DNA of 7,899 nucleotides from Bacteroidota bacterium (GTDB lineage: Bacteria; Bacteroidota; Ignavibacteria; Ignavibacteriales; Ignavibacteriaceae): contig JAEYUD010000283.1 in NCBI GenBank assembly GCA_023433685.1, positions 1 through 7,899 on the forward strand. Reading direction: 5' to 3'. A model generated the notes under the pieces. That model saw only the letters and a program-made list of their open reading frames with translations. It was not told the origin of the DNA and searched no databases. Shown one piece after another: positions 1 through 6,440 of the stretch (the stretch's first letter is position 1; each line of letters opens with the position of its first letter). The position numbers and the translations under genes were made by a program.

Positions 1-58
1 AAAAATTATAAAATCTCCGTCCCTAAAATTACAGAAAAGGTTTGATATTAGTGGTTAG

Positions 59-128
59 CTATCAGCTATTAGCGATTAGCTATTAGCGATTAGCTATTAG
101 CGATTAGCTATTAGCGATTAGCTATTAG
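59..128 (+). repeat. Tandem heptamer array 1 (CTATTAG family)
   Basis: Ten contiguous 7-bp units read CTATCAG, CTATTAG, then CGATTAG and CTATTAG alternating four times. The alternation makes a second-order 14-bp unit, GATTAGCTATTAGC, present in four perfect copies at 74-129. Two weaker units (ATATTAG, TGGTTAG) precede the array at 45-58, so it may start earlier. A TAG sits at 56-58 directly before the first good unit. The array is the inverted counterpart of the array at 241-303, and both end in CTATTAGCC on their own reading strand. Confidence 0.95.
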
Positions 129-130
129 CC

Positions 131-238
131 AGGTTCCAATGCGATGAGAGCTACGGTATGTTTCAGGGAGCCAATATTTCAAAAACGATTTTTCATGTTA
201 ATATCAACTTAACGAACAGTACAGCCTCCAACTTAAAA
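131..238. other. Unassigned spacer between two inverted heptamer arrays
   Basis: About 108 bp with no credible coding frame and no recognised RNA family. It would be the loop of a long stem if the flanking arrays pair. I see one weak possible helix (GGTTCC at 132-137 with GGAGCC at 167-172, one G-U pair, about 29-nt loop) and a short AAAAACGATTTTT at 181-193. Neither resembles a strong terminator. No rho-independent terminator for the Mrp operon was found here, so the operon must end by another route or beyond 59. Confidence 0.5.
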
Positions 239-240
239 GG

Positions 241-303
241 CTAATAGCTAATAGCTAATAACTGATAGCTAATAACTGATAGCTAATAGCTAATAACTAA
301 TAG
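241..303 (-). repeat. Tandem heptamer array 2 (CTATTAG family), abutting the mrpG stop
   Basis: Nine contiguous 7-bp units, read on the minus strand from the mrpG stop codon: CTATTAG, TTATTAG, CTATTAG, CTATCAG, TTATTAG, CTATCAG, TTATTAG, CTATTAG, CTATTAG. The mrpG stop TAG (306-304) touches the first unit and matches the last three bases of a unit. A 14-bp pair (CTATCAG plus TTATTAG) is tandemly duplicated at 255-282, which suggests growth by duplication of two-unit blocks. It lies in inverted orientation to array 1. Confidence 0.95.
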
Positions 304-627
304 CTAAACGCTACCAGAAAGGTCATCCCTCTTAGTTTTTTCCCAGAGAGGGAGTTTATTTAGGTACGCGGCTTTGCCAAGAAGATGCGAAGCGACGGGG
401 GCGGTGAGCATTAGGAAAACAACGATTAGAATGGTGCGGGTGATGATCCCGGTGGTGCCGAAAAAGAAGCCGGTAGTTATCAGAACCACTGATACACCAA
501 GGGTGGAGGCCTTTGAGGTTGCCGACATTCTGGTATAGATATCGGGCATTTTAACCAGTCCGAGACCGGCGAGGAGAACGATCAAACTGCCGAGGATCAG
601 GAAGATTCCTGTAATTATGTCACTCAT
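304..627 (-). CDS. mrpG: Mrp Na+/H+ antiporter subunit G
   Basis: Small membrane subunit of the Mrp (Mnh/Sha) Na+/H+ antiporter. The start is the ATG at 627-625: AGAGGGAAGAA lies just upstream, the ATG overlaps the mrpF stop as ATGA, and the protein then has the usual length of 107 residues. An upstream in-frame start at 717 would add 30 non-homologous residues that overlap mrpF. Three hydrophobic segments are visible at about 4-25, 43-62 and 64-83. The family core is present around 23-44: L-V-K-M-P-D-I-Y-T-R, then S-K-A-S-T-L-G. The H-A that often follows Y-T-R-x in MrpG is M-S-A here, a small deviation. The late T-A-P-V-A-S-H segment (75-81) is typical. It is the last gene of the operon, and its TAG stop forms the edge of a heptamer repeat array. 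Confidence 0.95.
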   Translation of the reverse strand: MSDIITGIFLILGSLIVLLAGLGLVKMPDIYTRMSATSKASTLGVSVVLITTGFFFGTTGIITRTILIVVFLMLTAPVASHLLGKAAYLNKLPLWEKTKRDDLSGSV

Positions 628-896
628 TTCTTCCCTCTTAATTGTAGATAATATGCGTATCCGGTTGTGCCAAGGAATCCGGCGAATCCGAGGATCAGTC
701 CAACGTCGAGTATCCACGTCTCACCCGTTCTGATCGAAAAGATCGAAATGAAGGCTATGGCGACCGATGTGACCAGATCAGCAGCCACCACACGGTCGGC
801 AGTGTGGGGGCCTTTCACCAGACGGACGATGGCGAGAAGTATCGTGAATCCGAGCACGGCGAGTGAAAAATCGATTGCAAAATCGAGAAACATCAC
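624..896 (-). CDS. mrpF: Mrp Na+/H+ antiporter subunit F
   Basis: Membrane subunit of the Mrp antiporter complex, 90 residues, the family's usual size. Three transmembrane segments are seen at about 5-26, 36-55 and 61-83. The MrpF signature lies in the first loop: R25, then K-G-P (28-30), then A-D-R-V-V-A-A-D (33-40). The start is ambiguous by one codon. GTG at 896-894 overlaps the mrpE stop by 4 bp (GTGA), and ATG at 893-891 directly follows and overlaps by 1 bp. GGAGG sits 7 nt before the GTG and 10 nt before the ATG, so either could be used; GTG is reported. The downstream overlap with mrpG is ATGA, which points to translational coupling. Confidence 0.95.
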   Translation of the reverse strand: MMFLDFAIDFSLAVLGFTILLAIVRLVKGPHTADRVVAADLVTSVAIAFISIFSIRTGETWILDVGLILGFAGFLGTTGYAYYLQLRGKK

Positions 897-1369
897 GCGA
901 ACACCTCCATGATCCTTCTTTCAAATCCGGACTTTATCTCCTGGATCGCTTTGTCAGGTTCACTACCGTACATCAGGTGAACATACAGAAACATCTTGTC
1001 ATCTGACACATCAATACTTAGTGTACCCGGTGTTAGAGTGATCATGTTAGCCAGAAGTGTGATTTCAATATCGCTTTTTACTGAAAGGGGTATTGCCACG
1101 ATCGCGGGTTCGGAAATAAATTGAGGTGTCAAAACCTCCATTGCCACTTTGAAGTTTGACAGGAGCAATTCCCACAGGAAAAACAGAAGTAGCTCAATTA
1201 CCTTAAAGAGCTTCCTGATGTAACCTTTGGAGCCAAGAACAGGATCGAGTACGAACATGATACCCAAGCCGACCGCGGCCCCCTCAACAAAGGGAATAAA
1301 GCCGAAATTGCCCGAAAGGAACATCCACAGAAGGGAAAGAGCGAGGTGAAGAGCGAATTTTGCCGTCAT
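893..1369 (-). CDS. mrpE: Mrp Na+/H+ antiporter subunit E
   Basis: Membrane subunit of the Mrp antiporter, 158 residues, matching the family length. The N-terminal third is hydrophobic, with segments at about 5-25, 27-46 and 55-72. The C-terminal part is soluble and carries the MrpE hallmark A-N-M-I-T-L-T-P-G-T-L-S-I-D-V at 107-121, followed by a predicted beta strand ending in Y-V-H. The start ATG (1369-1367) overlaps the mrpD stop as ATGA. GAGG lies a few bases upstream, inside the mrpD coding sequence. It sits between mrpD and mrpF, the canonical position. Work on other bacteria suggests MrpE matters for assembly of the complex, with antiport resting mainly on the large subunits. Confidence 0.95.
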   Translation of the reverse strand: MTAKFALHLALSLLWMFLSGNFGFIPFVEGAAVGLGIMFVLDPVLGSKGYIRKLFKVIELLLFFLWELLLSNFKVAMEVLTPQFISEPAIVAIPLSVKSDIEITLLANMITLTPGTLSIDVSDDKMFLYVHLMYGSEPDKAIQEIKSGFERRIMEVFA

Positions 1370-2874
1370 TTCAACCTCAAAACACTATTGATGTAATCTG
1401 CCTTGTTCATCAGCTCGCTCGCTGAACCTGCCGCCGCGTCGAAGAAGGGTGAAGTGTAAAATCCGATCACAAGTGTAAGCACGGCAAGCACGACCGCGGG
1501 AGCAATAAGCAAAGCCTTCTTCCCTGTTGAGAATTCATTGTATTTGTCGGTTACTTCAAACTCAGCGGGCGTGTCTTTCCAGAAAACCTCGTTCCAGATC
1601 TTCATCATTGAGTAAAGTGTCAGTATGGAGACGAAAAGAGAAAGGGCTGTGATCGTCCAGGCCTCCGCTTCGAAGCCTGCTTTAACCAATGAGAACTTCG
1701 CCCAGAAACCCGAGAGTGGCGGAATTCCCGCGAGGGAAAGTGCCGGTACAAGGAACAACAATCCGAGAAGGGGATAGGCTTTGTAAACTCCACCGAGTTT
1801 TTCAAGAGAGTAGGTACCCCTTATCTCTTTGATCACGCCGCCGATAAGAAACAGGTTTGTCTTAACAATGATGTGATGGATGATGTAAAACACCGCCCCT
1901 GCAACAGCCACTGCTGAATTAAGCCCAAGCCCCATTATCATGTAGCCTATCTGACTGACTATATGAAAAGAGAGTATCTTTCTGATATCATTCTGAGCCG
2001 CCGCGCCAAGAACACCAACGAGCATTGTGAATCCCGCGATAACGAGGATCGCCGTGTGAGTTACCTCCGGGTTGTTGCTGAAGATCAGCGTGAACACCCT
2101 TATCATGGCGTAAACCCCCACTTTTGTCAACATTCCCGCGAACACTGCTGAAACCACCGCCGGTGGAGTGTGATATGATGCCGGCAACCAGAAAAACAGG
2201 GGGAAAACCGCCGATTTTATACCGAACGCGATCAGGAACAACAGAGCCACTGTGGTTGTCAGCCACCCCTCAGGGTGAGCGGGTATCTTAACAGCAAGGT
2301 CTGCCATATTGAGGGTTCCCACCATTCCGTAGAGAATTCCGACAGCGATAAGGAAAAATGTTGAGGAGAGCAAATTCAGTGTCACGTATTTAACCGCGCC
2401 TTCAAGCTGCGCTTTGGTTCCACCCAGAGCTATCAGTACGAAGGATGACATCAGCATCACTTCGAACCAGACATAAAGGTTGAAGATGTCGCCCGTGAGG
2501 AAGCTGCCGTTAATGCCCATAAAAAGAGTGGAAAGAAGGGTGTAGAATCCGAATTTTTCCCTCTCCTTGTCAATTGTTGCAAAGGCATAGAACGAGGAGG
2601 TGAACGCCATCAGTCCCGAGATCGCGATCATGATAGCGCTGAGTTTATCCACAACGAATGAGATACCAAACGGTGCCTCCCATCCTCCGGCCTGGAAGGA
2701 GAAAACCCCTGTGTTGAACGCGTGACCCAGGAGAAAAAAAGAAACCAACAGAACCAAACCAGACGAAACGGAGAATATCAAGCGCTGGACTGTTATCCTC
2801 TTCCCGAAGAAGAGGGTCAGAATTGCAGCAAAGAATGGAATAAGTACCGGAAGAATAGCCAGAATTTTCATCAT
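1366..2874 (-). CDS. mrpD: Mrp Na+/H+ antiporter subunit D
   Basis: Large polytopic subunit of the NuoL/M/N (proton-translocating quinone oxidoreductase) family, 502 residues, the usual MrpD length. Key polar residues of the membrane channel are in place: E138 in the W-F-E-V-M-L segment, K220 in I-K-S-A-V-F-P-L-F-F-W-L-P, K251 in L-T-K-V-G-V-Y, H333/H334 with K338 in the next helix, and K393 in F-W-A-K-F. E138 and K220 correspond to the Glu/Lys pair known to be needed for antiport in Bacillus MrpD. The protein starts M-M: ATG at 2874 overlaps the mrpC stop by 4 bp, and a second ATG at 2871 overlaps by 1 bp. The ribosome-binding site is weak (GGTTGGGG), so coupling to mrpC translation is likely. 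NuoN/M relatives are the alternative family, but the all-Mrp neighbourhood settles it. Confidence 0.97.
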   Translation of the reverse strand: MMKILAILPVLIPFFAAILTLFFGKRITVQRLIFSVSSGLVLLVSFFLLGHAFNTGVFSFQAGGWEAPFGISFVVDKLSAIMIAISGLMAFTSSFYAFATIDKEREKFGFYTLLSTLFMGINGSFLTGDIFNLYVWFEVMLMSSFVLIALGGTKAQLEGAVKYVTLNLLSSTFFLIAVGILYGMVGTLNMADLAVKIPAHPEGWLTTTVALLFLIAFGIKSAVFPLFFWLPASYHTPPAVVSAVFAGMLTKVGVYAMIRVFTLIFSNNPEVTHTAILVIAGFTMLVGVLGAAAQNDIRKILSFHIVSQIGYMIMGLGLNSAVAVAGAVFYIIHHIIVKTNLFLIGGVIKEIRGTYSLEKLGGVYKAYPLLGLLFLVPALSLAGIPPLSGFWAKFSLVKAGFEAEAWTITALSLFVSILTLYSMMKIWNEVFWKDTPAEFEVTDKYNEFSTGKKALLIAPAVVLAVLTLVIGFYTSPFFDAAAGSASELMNKADYINSVLRLK

Positions 2875-3227
2875 TGCCCCAACCTGTCTGTCGTGTTCAT
2901 ATCATCAAGATCATCAGAGCCAATACTCTTGTAATTCTGCTTGAAGAGAACGATAAGAAATGCCTGCACGCCGAAGCCGATGACTATTGCTGTAAGAATC
3001 AATGCCTGGGGAAGCGGGTCAGCGAACAGCCCCGTCAGTGAGGTTGAACCCTCCGGCACAAATGCTGCTTTCCCTTCTGTTATTCTGCCCACTGTAAAAA
3101 TCAGAAGATTTGCCGCGTGCCCTATGAAAGCGAGGCCCAGAATGACCCTCACAAAACTTCTCCTAAGGATCATATAAACACCCGCTGTGGTTAAAATACC
3201 CGTGACAACTGCAAGAAGGATCACCAT
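2871..3227 (-). CDS. mrpC: Mrp Na+/H+ antiporter subunit C (NuoK-like)
   Basis: Small three-helix membrane subunit homologous to NuoK of complex I, 118 residues. Helices are visible at about 3-21, 27-47 and 72-95. Family marks are G-L-A-F-I-G-H-A-A-N-L-L at 31-42 in helix 2 and D-P-L-P-Q-A-L-I-L-T-A-I-V-I-G at 70-84 leading into helix 3. The C-terminal tail (about 96-118) is hydrophilic and rich in Asp. The start ATG overlaps the mrpB stop by one base (TAATG) and follows a strong AGGAGGAGG ribosome-binding site, the best in the operon. In the complex it packs against the MrpD/MrpA antiporter-like subunits. Confidence 0.96.
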   Translation of the reverse strand: MVILLAVVTGILTTAGVYMILRRSFVRVILGLAFIGHAANLLIFTVGRITEGKAAFVPEGSTSLTGLFADPLPQALILTAIVIGFGVQAFLIVLFKQNYKSIGSDDLDDMNTTDRLGQ

Positions 3228-3643
3228 TATGCCTCCTCCTCTGCCGCGAGAGTGAATATAACTTTAACCACCATTCCTGTTACAAGAAGGTAAACACCGG
3301 TATCGAATATTACAGGAGTGCCAACCTTTCCTATCACGGGGAGCACCAGTCCGGGCCAGACACCCTGCATAAACTCACCACCCATTATCCACCCCGGAAA
3401 TCCGGCGAGAAACGCGAGAAAAAGACCTGTCGCTATAACCGTCTGTGGCTGCACACGGAACATCTCTTCTGCTTTCTTTACTCCCCATGCCAGGGTGTAA
3501 AGTGTAATGGCGGCAGCGGCTACAAGTCCCCCGACGAATCCTCCTCCGGGTTCGTTATGCCCCCTGAAAAGAAGGAAAAGAGAGAATAACAGCAGTCCGG
3601 GAATGATCAACCGGATCGCGGTGCGAAGTATCACGCTTGGCAT
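3227..3643 (-). CDS. mrpB: Mrp Na+/H+ antiporter subunit B
   Basis: Membrane subunit of the Mrp complex, 138 residues, normal for a stand-alone MrpB. The diagnostic loop G-H-N-E-P-G-G-G-F-V-G-G-L is at 28-40, and the second signature F-D-T-G-V-Y-L-L-V-T-G at 113-123 precedes the last helix. Hydrophobic segments are at about 9-26, 36-54, 67-87 and 112-133. The tail ends in an acidic A-A-E-E-E-A. The start ATG at 3643 shares one base with the mrpA stop (TAATG), with AGGAGG about 8 nt upstream. Because mrpB is separate from mrpA, this is the seven-gene operon type, not the six-gene type in which A and B are fused. Confidence 0.96.
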   Translation of the reverse strand: MPSVILRTAIRLIIPGLLLFSLFLLFRGHNEPGGGFVGGLVAAAAITLYTLAWGVKKAEEMFRVQPQTVIATGLFLAFLAGFPGWIMGGEFMQGVWPGLVLPVIGKVGTPVIFDTGVYLLVTGMVVKVIFTLAAEEEA

Positions 3644-5937
3644 TACCCATCCCTCCTGACAAGTTTTACAAGTCCATAGATGCCAATTGCCGCTATCCCG
3701 AGAACGGTTATCTCACCCATCGTGTCGATCGATCTGAAATCGACCAATATCACATTCACGATGTTCCTGCCCATCCCCCCTGGAAGGCTGTTTTGCGCGA
3801 AATAATCTTTAAGCAAGGTTTGGTTCTCTAACGAATATACAGCCAGGATCAAGAGCACGACAAACACACCGGCTAATGAGGCAATTACAAGATCGCGTAT
3901 TTTCGCCCCTTTGTTCGATATCTTCAGAAACCCGGGAAGTTTATAAATTGCAAGTACAAACAAAATCACCGAAAGTGTCTCGATTGCAAATTGTGTAAGG
4001 GCGAGATCGGGCGCTCCGTACATAACAAAAACAAGTGCCACCCCCGCTCCTGTGATCCCGAGGCCAAGAACAGCGAAAAGCCTGCTGCTCGACACTGCCG
4101 CGATAACCGCGCCGGAGACCATGGCAATACCCACAAATATTTCATGCAGCCCTGCCGATGTATCGAAACTGACCGTTGTAATGTCGAAGTGATAAACAAA
4201 ATATCCACCCGCAAGCAGGAGAGCCGTAACGAAAATGGTAATTATATAATACCTTAAATAGCCATTCTGAAAGAAAGATGTCTGCCATTTTGAGGTGTTC
4301 ACCAAAAGTTTTAGCGCCTTGTCGTACAGTTTTGAAGGCATCAGGAACTCAAGGGGTCCGTAAACAGCCGGAAGCATGAAGAGTTTCTCCCTCATTTTAT
4401 AGAGCCCGTACCCCGCTGCCAAAGTGGCGAGACTGAGAAGGAAAACCACGTTAAACCCGTGCCAAAGTCCCGTTTTTATTGAAGTTTCCGCACCGGAAAT
4501 GGAAGTGACTGCCATGCTTGCCAGAGGAGAAATTAATAGGGTGGCAAAAAGACCGAGAATCAGACTTGCTGCCGAGGCCGCGGCCGGTCCGGTGAAAAGA
4601 GTAAAATCACCCTCATGAGGCTCCTTCGGTAAAGACCCCCTCTTCCCGAACCAGGGGTGAATACCCGACTGAATAGCTGAATAAACCATCGCCACTCCCG
4701 TGAACAGAACCGCGAAGAAGAGAATTGGTGCCCCCTCAAGCGAGGTGGAGTAAAGGTACTCCTTTCCTATGAATCCAACGAACGGGATAATACCCGACAT
4801 TGAGAGTGCGGCGGCAATTCCCGCGAAGGCTGTAACAGGCATTTTACCCGCAAGCCCTCCAAGCACCCTGACATCACGTGTGCCTGTAGCGTGATCGATC
4901 GCCCCGGCAGTGAGGAACAGTGCACCCTTGTAAAGTGAATGGGCGGTCAGGTAAATAACCATTGTTTTATATGCCGCTTCAGTTCCGTATCCGGTGAGCA
5001 TCATAAGAGTGCCGAGAACGCTGAGTGTGGTATAGGCAAGAATCCTCTTTAGATCGGTCTGCTTTAGCGAAAGAAACGCTCCAAGGAACATCGTATAACC
5101 GCCAAACACCAGGAGAATATCTCCCCATAACCCGGTGGAAGCAAAAACCGGATTCATCCTCGCCACAAGAAAAACCCCCGCCTTTACCATGGTGGCGGAA
5201 TGCAGATAGGCGCTTACAGGACTTGGTGCCTCCATCGCGTTTGGCAGCCAGAAATGAAACGGAAACTGTGCCGACTTGGTGAAAGCGCCGCCGAGTATCA
5301 GAATGATTATCAAAGTAAGGTTTCCGCTCGAGGTAACAGGCACGGGATTGGCGATCAACGCGGAGATCGAGAATGTACCCGCTTCAATGTATATCAATAT
5401 AACCCCGGCAAGAAGGGAGAGTCCGCCCAGTCCCGTTACAAGCAGCGCCTGAAGCGCCGCGTATCGCGACTCGAAATATTTATGCTTGAAGCCGATAAGA
5501 AGGAAAGATGAAAGGGAAGTAAGCTCCCAAAAAATGAACATCAGAAGGAGGTTGTCGGAGAATACCACCCCCAGCATTGCCCCCATAAAAATCAAAATAT
5601 AGATGTAAAACTTTGTGGTTCCATCGTCATCGCCGAGATAACCACCGGCAAAGAGAAACACCGCGGTACCAATTCCCGTGATGATCATACCGAAAAGGAG
5701 GCTTAAACCATCGGCACGAAGAGCGAGCTCAACCCCCATTCGCGGGATCCACTCATACACAACAGGTGCCGCGCCGGCGAGAGGAATGTTTACAATATCA
5801 TAAAGGAAAAGGAGGAACAACCCAAGGGGAACCATGGAGAGGACAATACCAAGCACGCGGCCGCTGCTCTTCCTCCCTATTACGGGTACGAAGGGGGCTA
5901 TTATGAATGGAAGAAGTACCTGCAAGATAAGAGCCAT
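3643..5937 (-). CDS. mrpA: Mrp Na+/H+ antiporter subunit A, with C-terminal MbhD/MbhE-like domains
   Basis: Largest subunit, 764 residues, slightly shorter than the roughly 800 of Bacillus and Staphylococcus MrpA/MnhA. Residues about 1-500 form a NuoL-like proton-pathway domain: E138 in F-W-E-L-T-S-L, K221 in T-K-S-A-Q-F-P-F-H-F-W-L-P, K252 in M-V-K-A-G, and H333/K337 in H-S-L-Y-K-G. These include the Glu/Lys pair essential in studied homologues. Residues about 595-670 are MbhD-like (M-Y-G-A-P-D-L-A-L-T-Q at 639-649, E653). Residues about 680-760 are MbhE-like (N-I-V-N-V-I-L-V-D-F-R at 725-735, then D-T-M-G-E with E742). The start ATG (5937-5935) follows AAAGGAATCA, a good ribosome-binding site. 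It is the first gene of the operon, about 55 nt below a Bacteroidota-type promoter. The protein probably forms the Na+/H+ path together with the other subunits. Confidence 0.98.
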   Translation of the reverse strand: MALILQVLLPFIIAPFVPVIGRKSSGRVLGIVLSMVPLGLFLLFLYDIVNIPLAGAAPVVYEWIPRMGVELALRADGLSLLFGMIITGIGTAVFLFAGGYLGDDDGTTKFYIYILIFMGAMLGVVFSDNLLLMFIFWELTSLSSFLLIGFKHKYFESRYAALQALLVTGLGGLSLLAGVILIYIEAGTFSISALIANPVPVTSSGNLTLIIILILGGAFTKSAQFPFHFWLPNAMEAPSPVSAYLHSATMVKAGVFLVARMNPVFASTGLWGDILLVFGGYTMFLGAFLSLKQTDLKRILAYTTLSVLGTLMMLTGYGTEAAYKTMVIYLTAHSLYKGALFLTAGAIDHATGTRDVRVLGGLAGKMPVTAFAGIAAALSMSGIIPFVGFIGKEYLYSTSLEGAPILFFAVLFTGVAMVYSAIQSGIHPWFGKRGSLPKEPHEGDFTLFTGPAAASAASLILGLFATLLISPLASMAVTSISGAETSIKTGLWHGFNVVFLLSLATLAAGYGLYKMREKLFMLPAVYGPLEFLMPSKLYDKALKLLVNTSKWQTSFFQNGYLRYYIITIFVTALLLAGGYFVYHFDITTVSFDTSAGLHEIFVGIAMVSGAVIAAVSSSRLFAVLGLGITGAGVALVFVMYGAPDLALTQFAIETLSVILFVLAIYKLPGFLKISNKGAKIRDLVIASLAGVFVVLLILAVYSLENQTLLKDYFAQNSLPGGMGRNIVNVILVDFRSIDTMGEITVLGIAAIGIYGLVKLVRRDG

Positions 5938-5998
5938 TGATTCCTTTGTTTTCTTTTCTCGTTCGGACGGTTCTGATAATTATTTATTATTTTTAACG

Positions 5999-6029
5999 CA
6001 AAGATATTATTATGAGTTCCTGATACAAA
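5999..6029 (-). promoter_or_regulatory. Bacteroidota-type promoter for the mrp operon
   Basis: On the minus strand, TTTG (6029-6026) is followed by exactly 19 bases and then TATCTTTG (6006-5999). This fits the Bacteroidota primary-sigma consensus TTTG, 19-21 bp, TAnnTTTG at every fixed position and in spacing. It would start transcription near 5990-5995 and give an untranslated leader of about 55 nt before mrpA. The leader is AT-rich and I see no riboswitch fold in it. This is a motif match without expression data. Confidence 0.6.
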
Positions 6030-6060
6030 AATTTACCGTCTTTTTCACCCTCTTCATTAT

Positions 6061-6068
6061 TATTTTTG
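6061..6068 (+). promoter_or_regulatory. Possible -7 element for the plus-strand gene pair
   Basis: TATTTTTG matches TAnnTTTG and lies 37 bp before the ATG of the small membrane protein. No TTTG is found 19-21 bp upstream; only a T-run at 6041-6045 is nearby. In AT-rich sequence such a half-match can arise by chance. If real, it and the mrpA promoter would be divergent with start sites roughly 80 bp apart. Confidence 0.25.
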
Positions 6069-6104
6069 GGAATTGATTTTAAACTAATATCCGGACCCCC
6101 GTTA

Positions 6105-6380
6105 ATGGCTAAAGAAACAAAAGAGAGAAAGATCGGCAAAAAACCGGTTGAAAAAAAGGATCCAGAGTGGCTCGCATACTATAAAAAACACAAAAGCTGG
6201 ATCCAGGGAGTTATCTTCACCGTTGTCGTAATATTCTTTTTGATACTGAACAATACGAGAAGCGAACCGAAAACGGGCAACTACCCTCCCGGTATTGACT
6301 CTTCAAAGGTGATGGATCTCCTCGACACCGGTTCAACGGCAAAGGATACTACTGCCAAAGACACGGTTATACTCAGGTGA
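6105..6380 (+). CDS. Small single-pass membrane protein, unknown function
   Basis: 91 residues from the ATG at 6105; I do not recognise a family. Residues 1-33 are strongly basic (many Lys), residues about 34-49 are one hydrophobic helix (V-I-F-T-V-V-V-I-F-F-L-I-L), and the rest is polar. The positive-inside rule predicts a cytoplasmic N-terminus and an exported tail. The tail holds a short direct repeat, T-A-K-D-T-T-A-K-D-T, at 78-87. A TTG at 6066 in the same frame would add 13 residues, but the ATG gives a typical M-A-K-E-T N-terminus. The ribosome-binding site is poor (GGA about 10 nt upstream). The TlpA-like gene starts 60 bp after its stop, so co-transcription is possible. A 13-bp interrupted palindrome (TCAGGTGACCTGA, 6373-6385) covers the stop codon. 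Confidence 0.75.
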   Translation: MAKETKERKIGKKPVEKKDPEWLAYYKKHKSWIQGVIFTVVVIFFLILNNTRSEPKTGNYPPGIDSSKVMDLLDTGSTAKDTTAKDTVILR

Positions 6381-6440
6381 CCTGAATCCAATTGTTTTTG
6401 CGTGCATCAAATGTGCTTAAAATTCAACCGGAGAAAAAAA

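Noticed and set aside
59..303. CRISPR array
   Set aside because: The repeats are 7-bp units in direct tandem with no unique spacers between them, and no cas genes are present.
59..303. Insertion sequence with inverted ends around 131-238
   Set aside because: The inner 108 bp has no transposase frame, and the inverted sequences are simple tandem heptamers also found at 6990-7133. A non-autonomous element cannot be excluded but has no support such as target-site duplications.
304..717. Longer mrpG from an upstream start at 717
   Set aside because: The added 30 residues are Arg/Trp-rich, lie inside mrpF on the same strand and do not match MrpG. The ATG at 627 has a good ribosome-binding site and the ATGA overlap.
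4424..5511. Plus-strand open frames inside mrpA
   Set aside because: They are antisense to a strongly conserved gene, with Arg/Ser-rich compositions typical of shadow frames.
1366..5937. Respiratory complex I (nuoK/L/M/N) or a membrane-bound hydrogenase
   Set aside because: MrpB, E, F and G signatures and the A-to-G order are present, and no hydrogenase, NADH-binding or iron-sulfur subunits are seen.
6373..6385. Interrupted palindrome TCAGGTGACCTGA as a terminator or operator
   Set aside because: It has a one-base centre and 6-bp arms, and no T-run follows directly. It covers a stop codon and may be chance.
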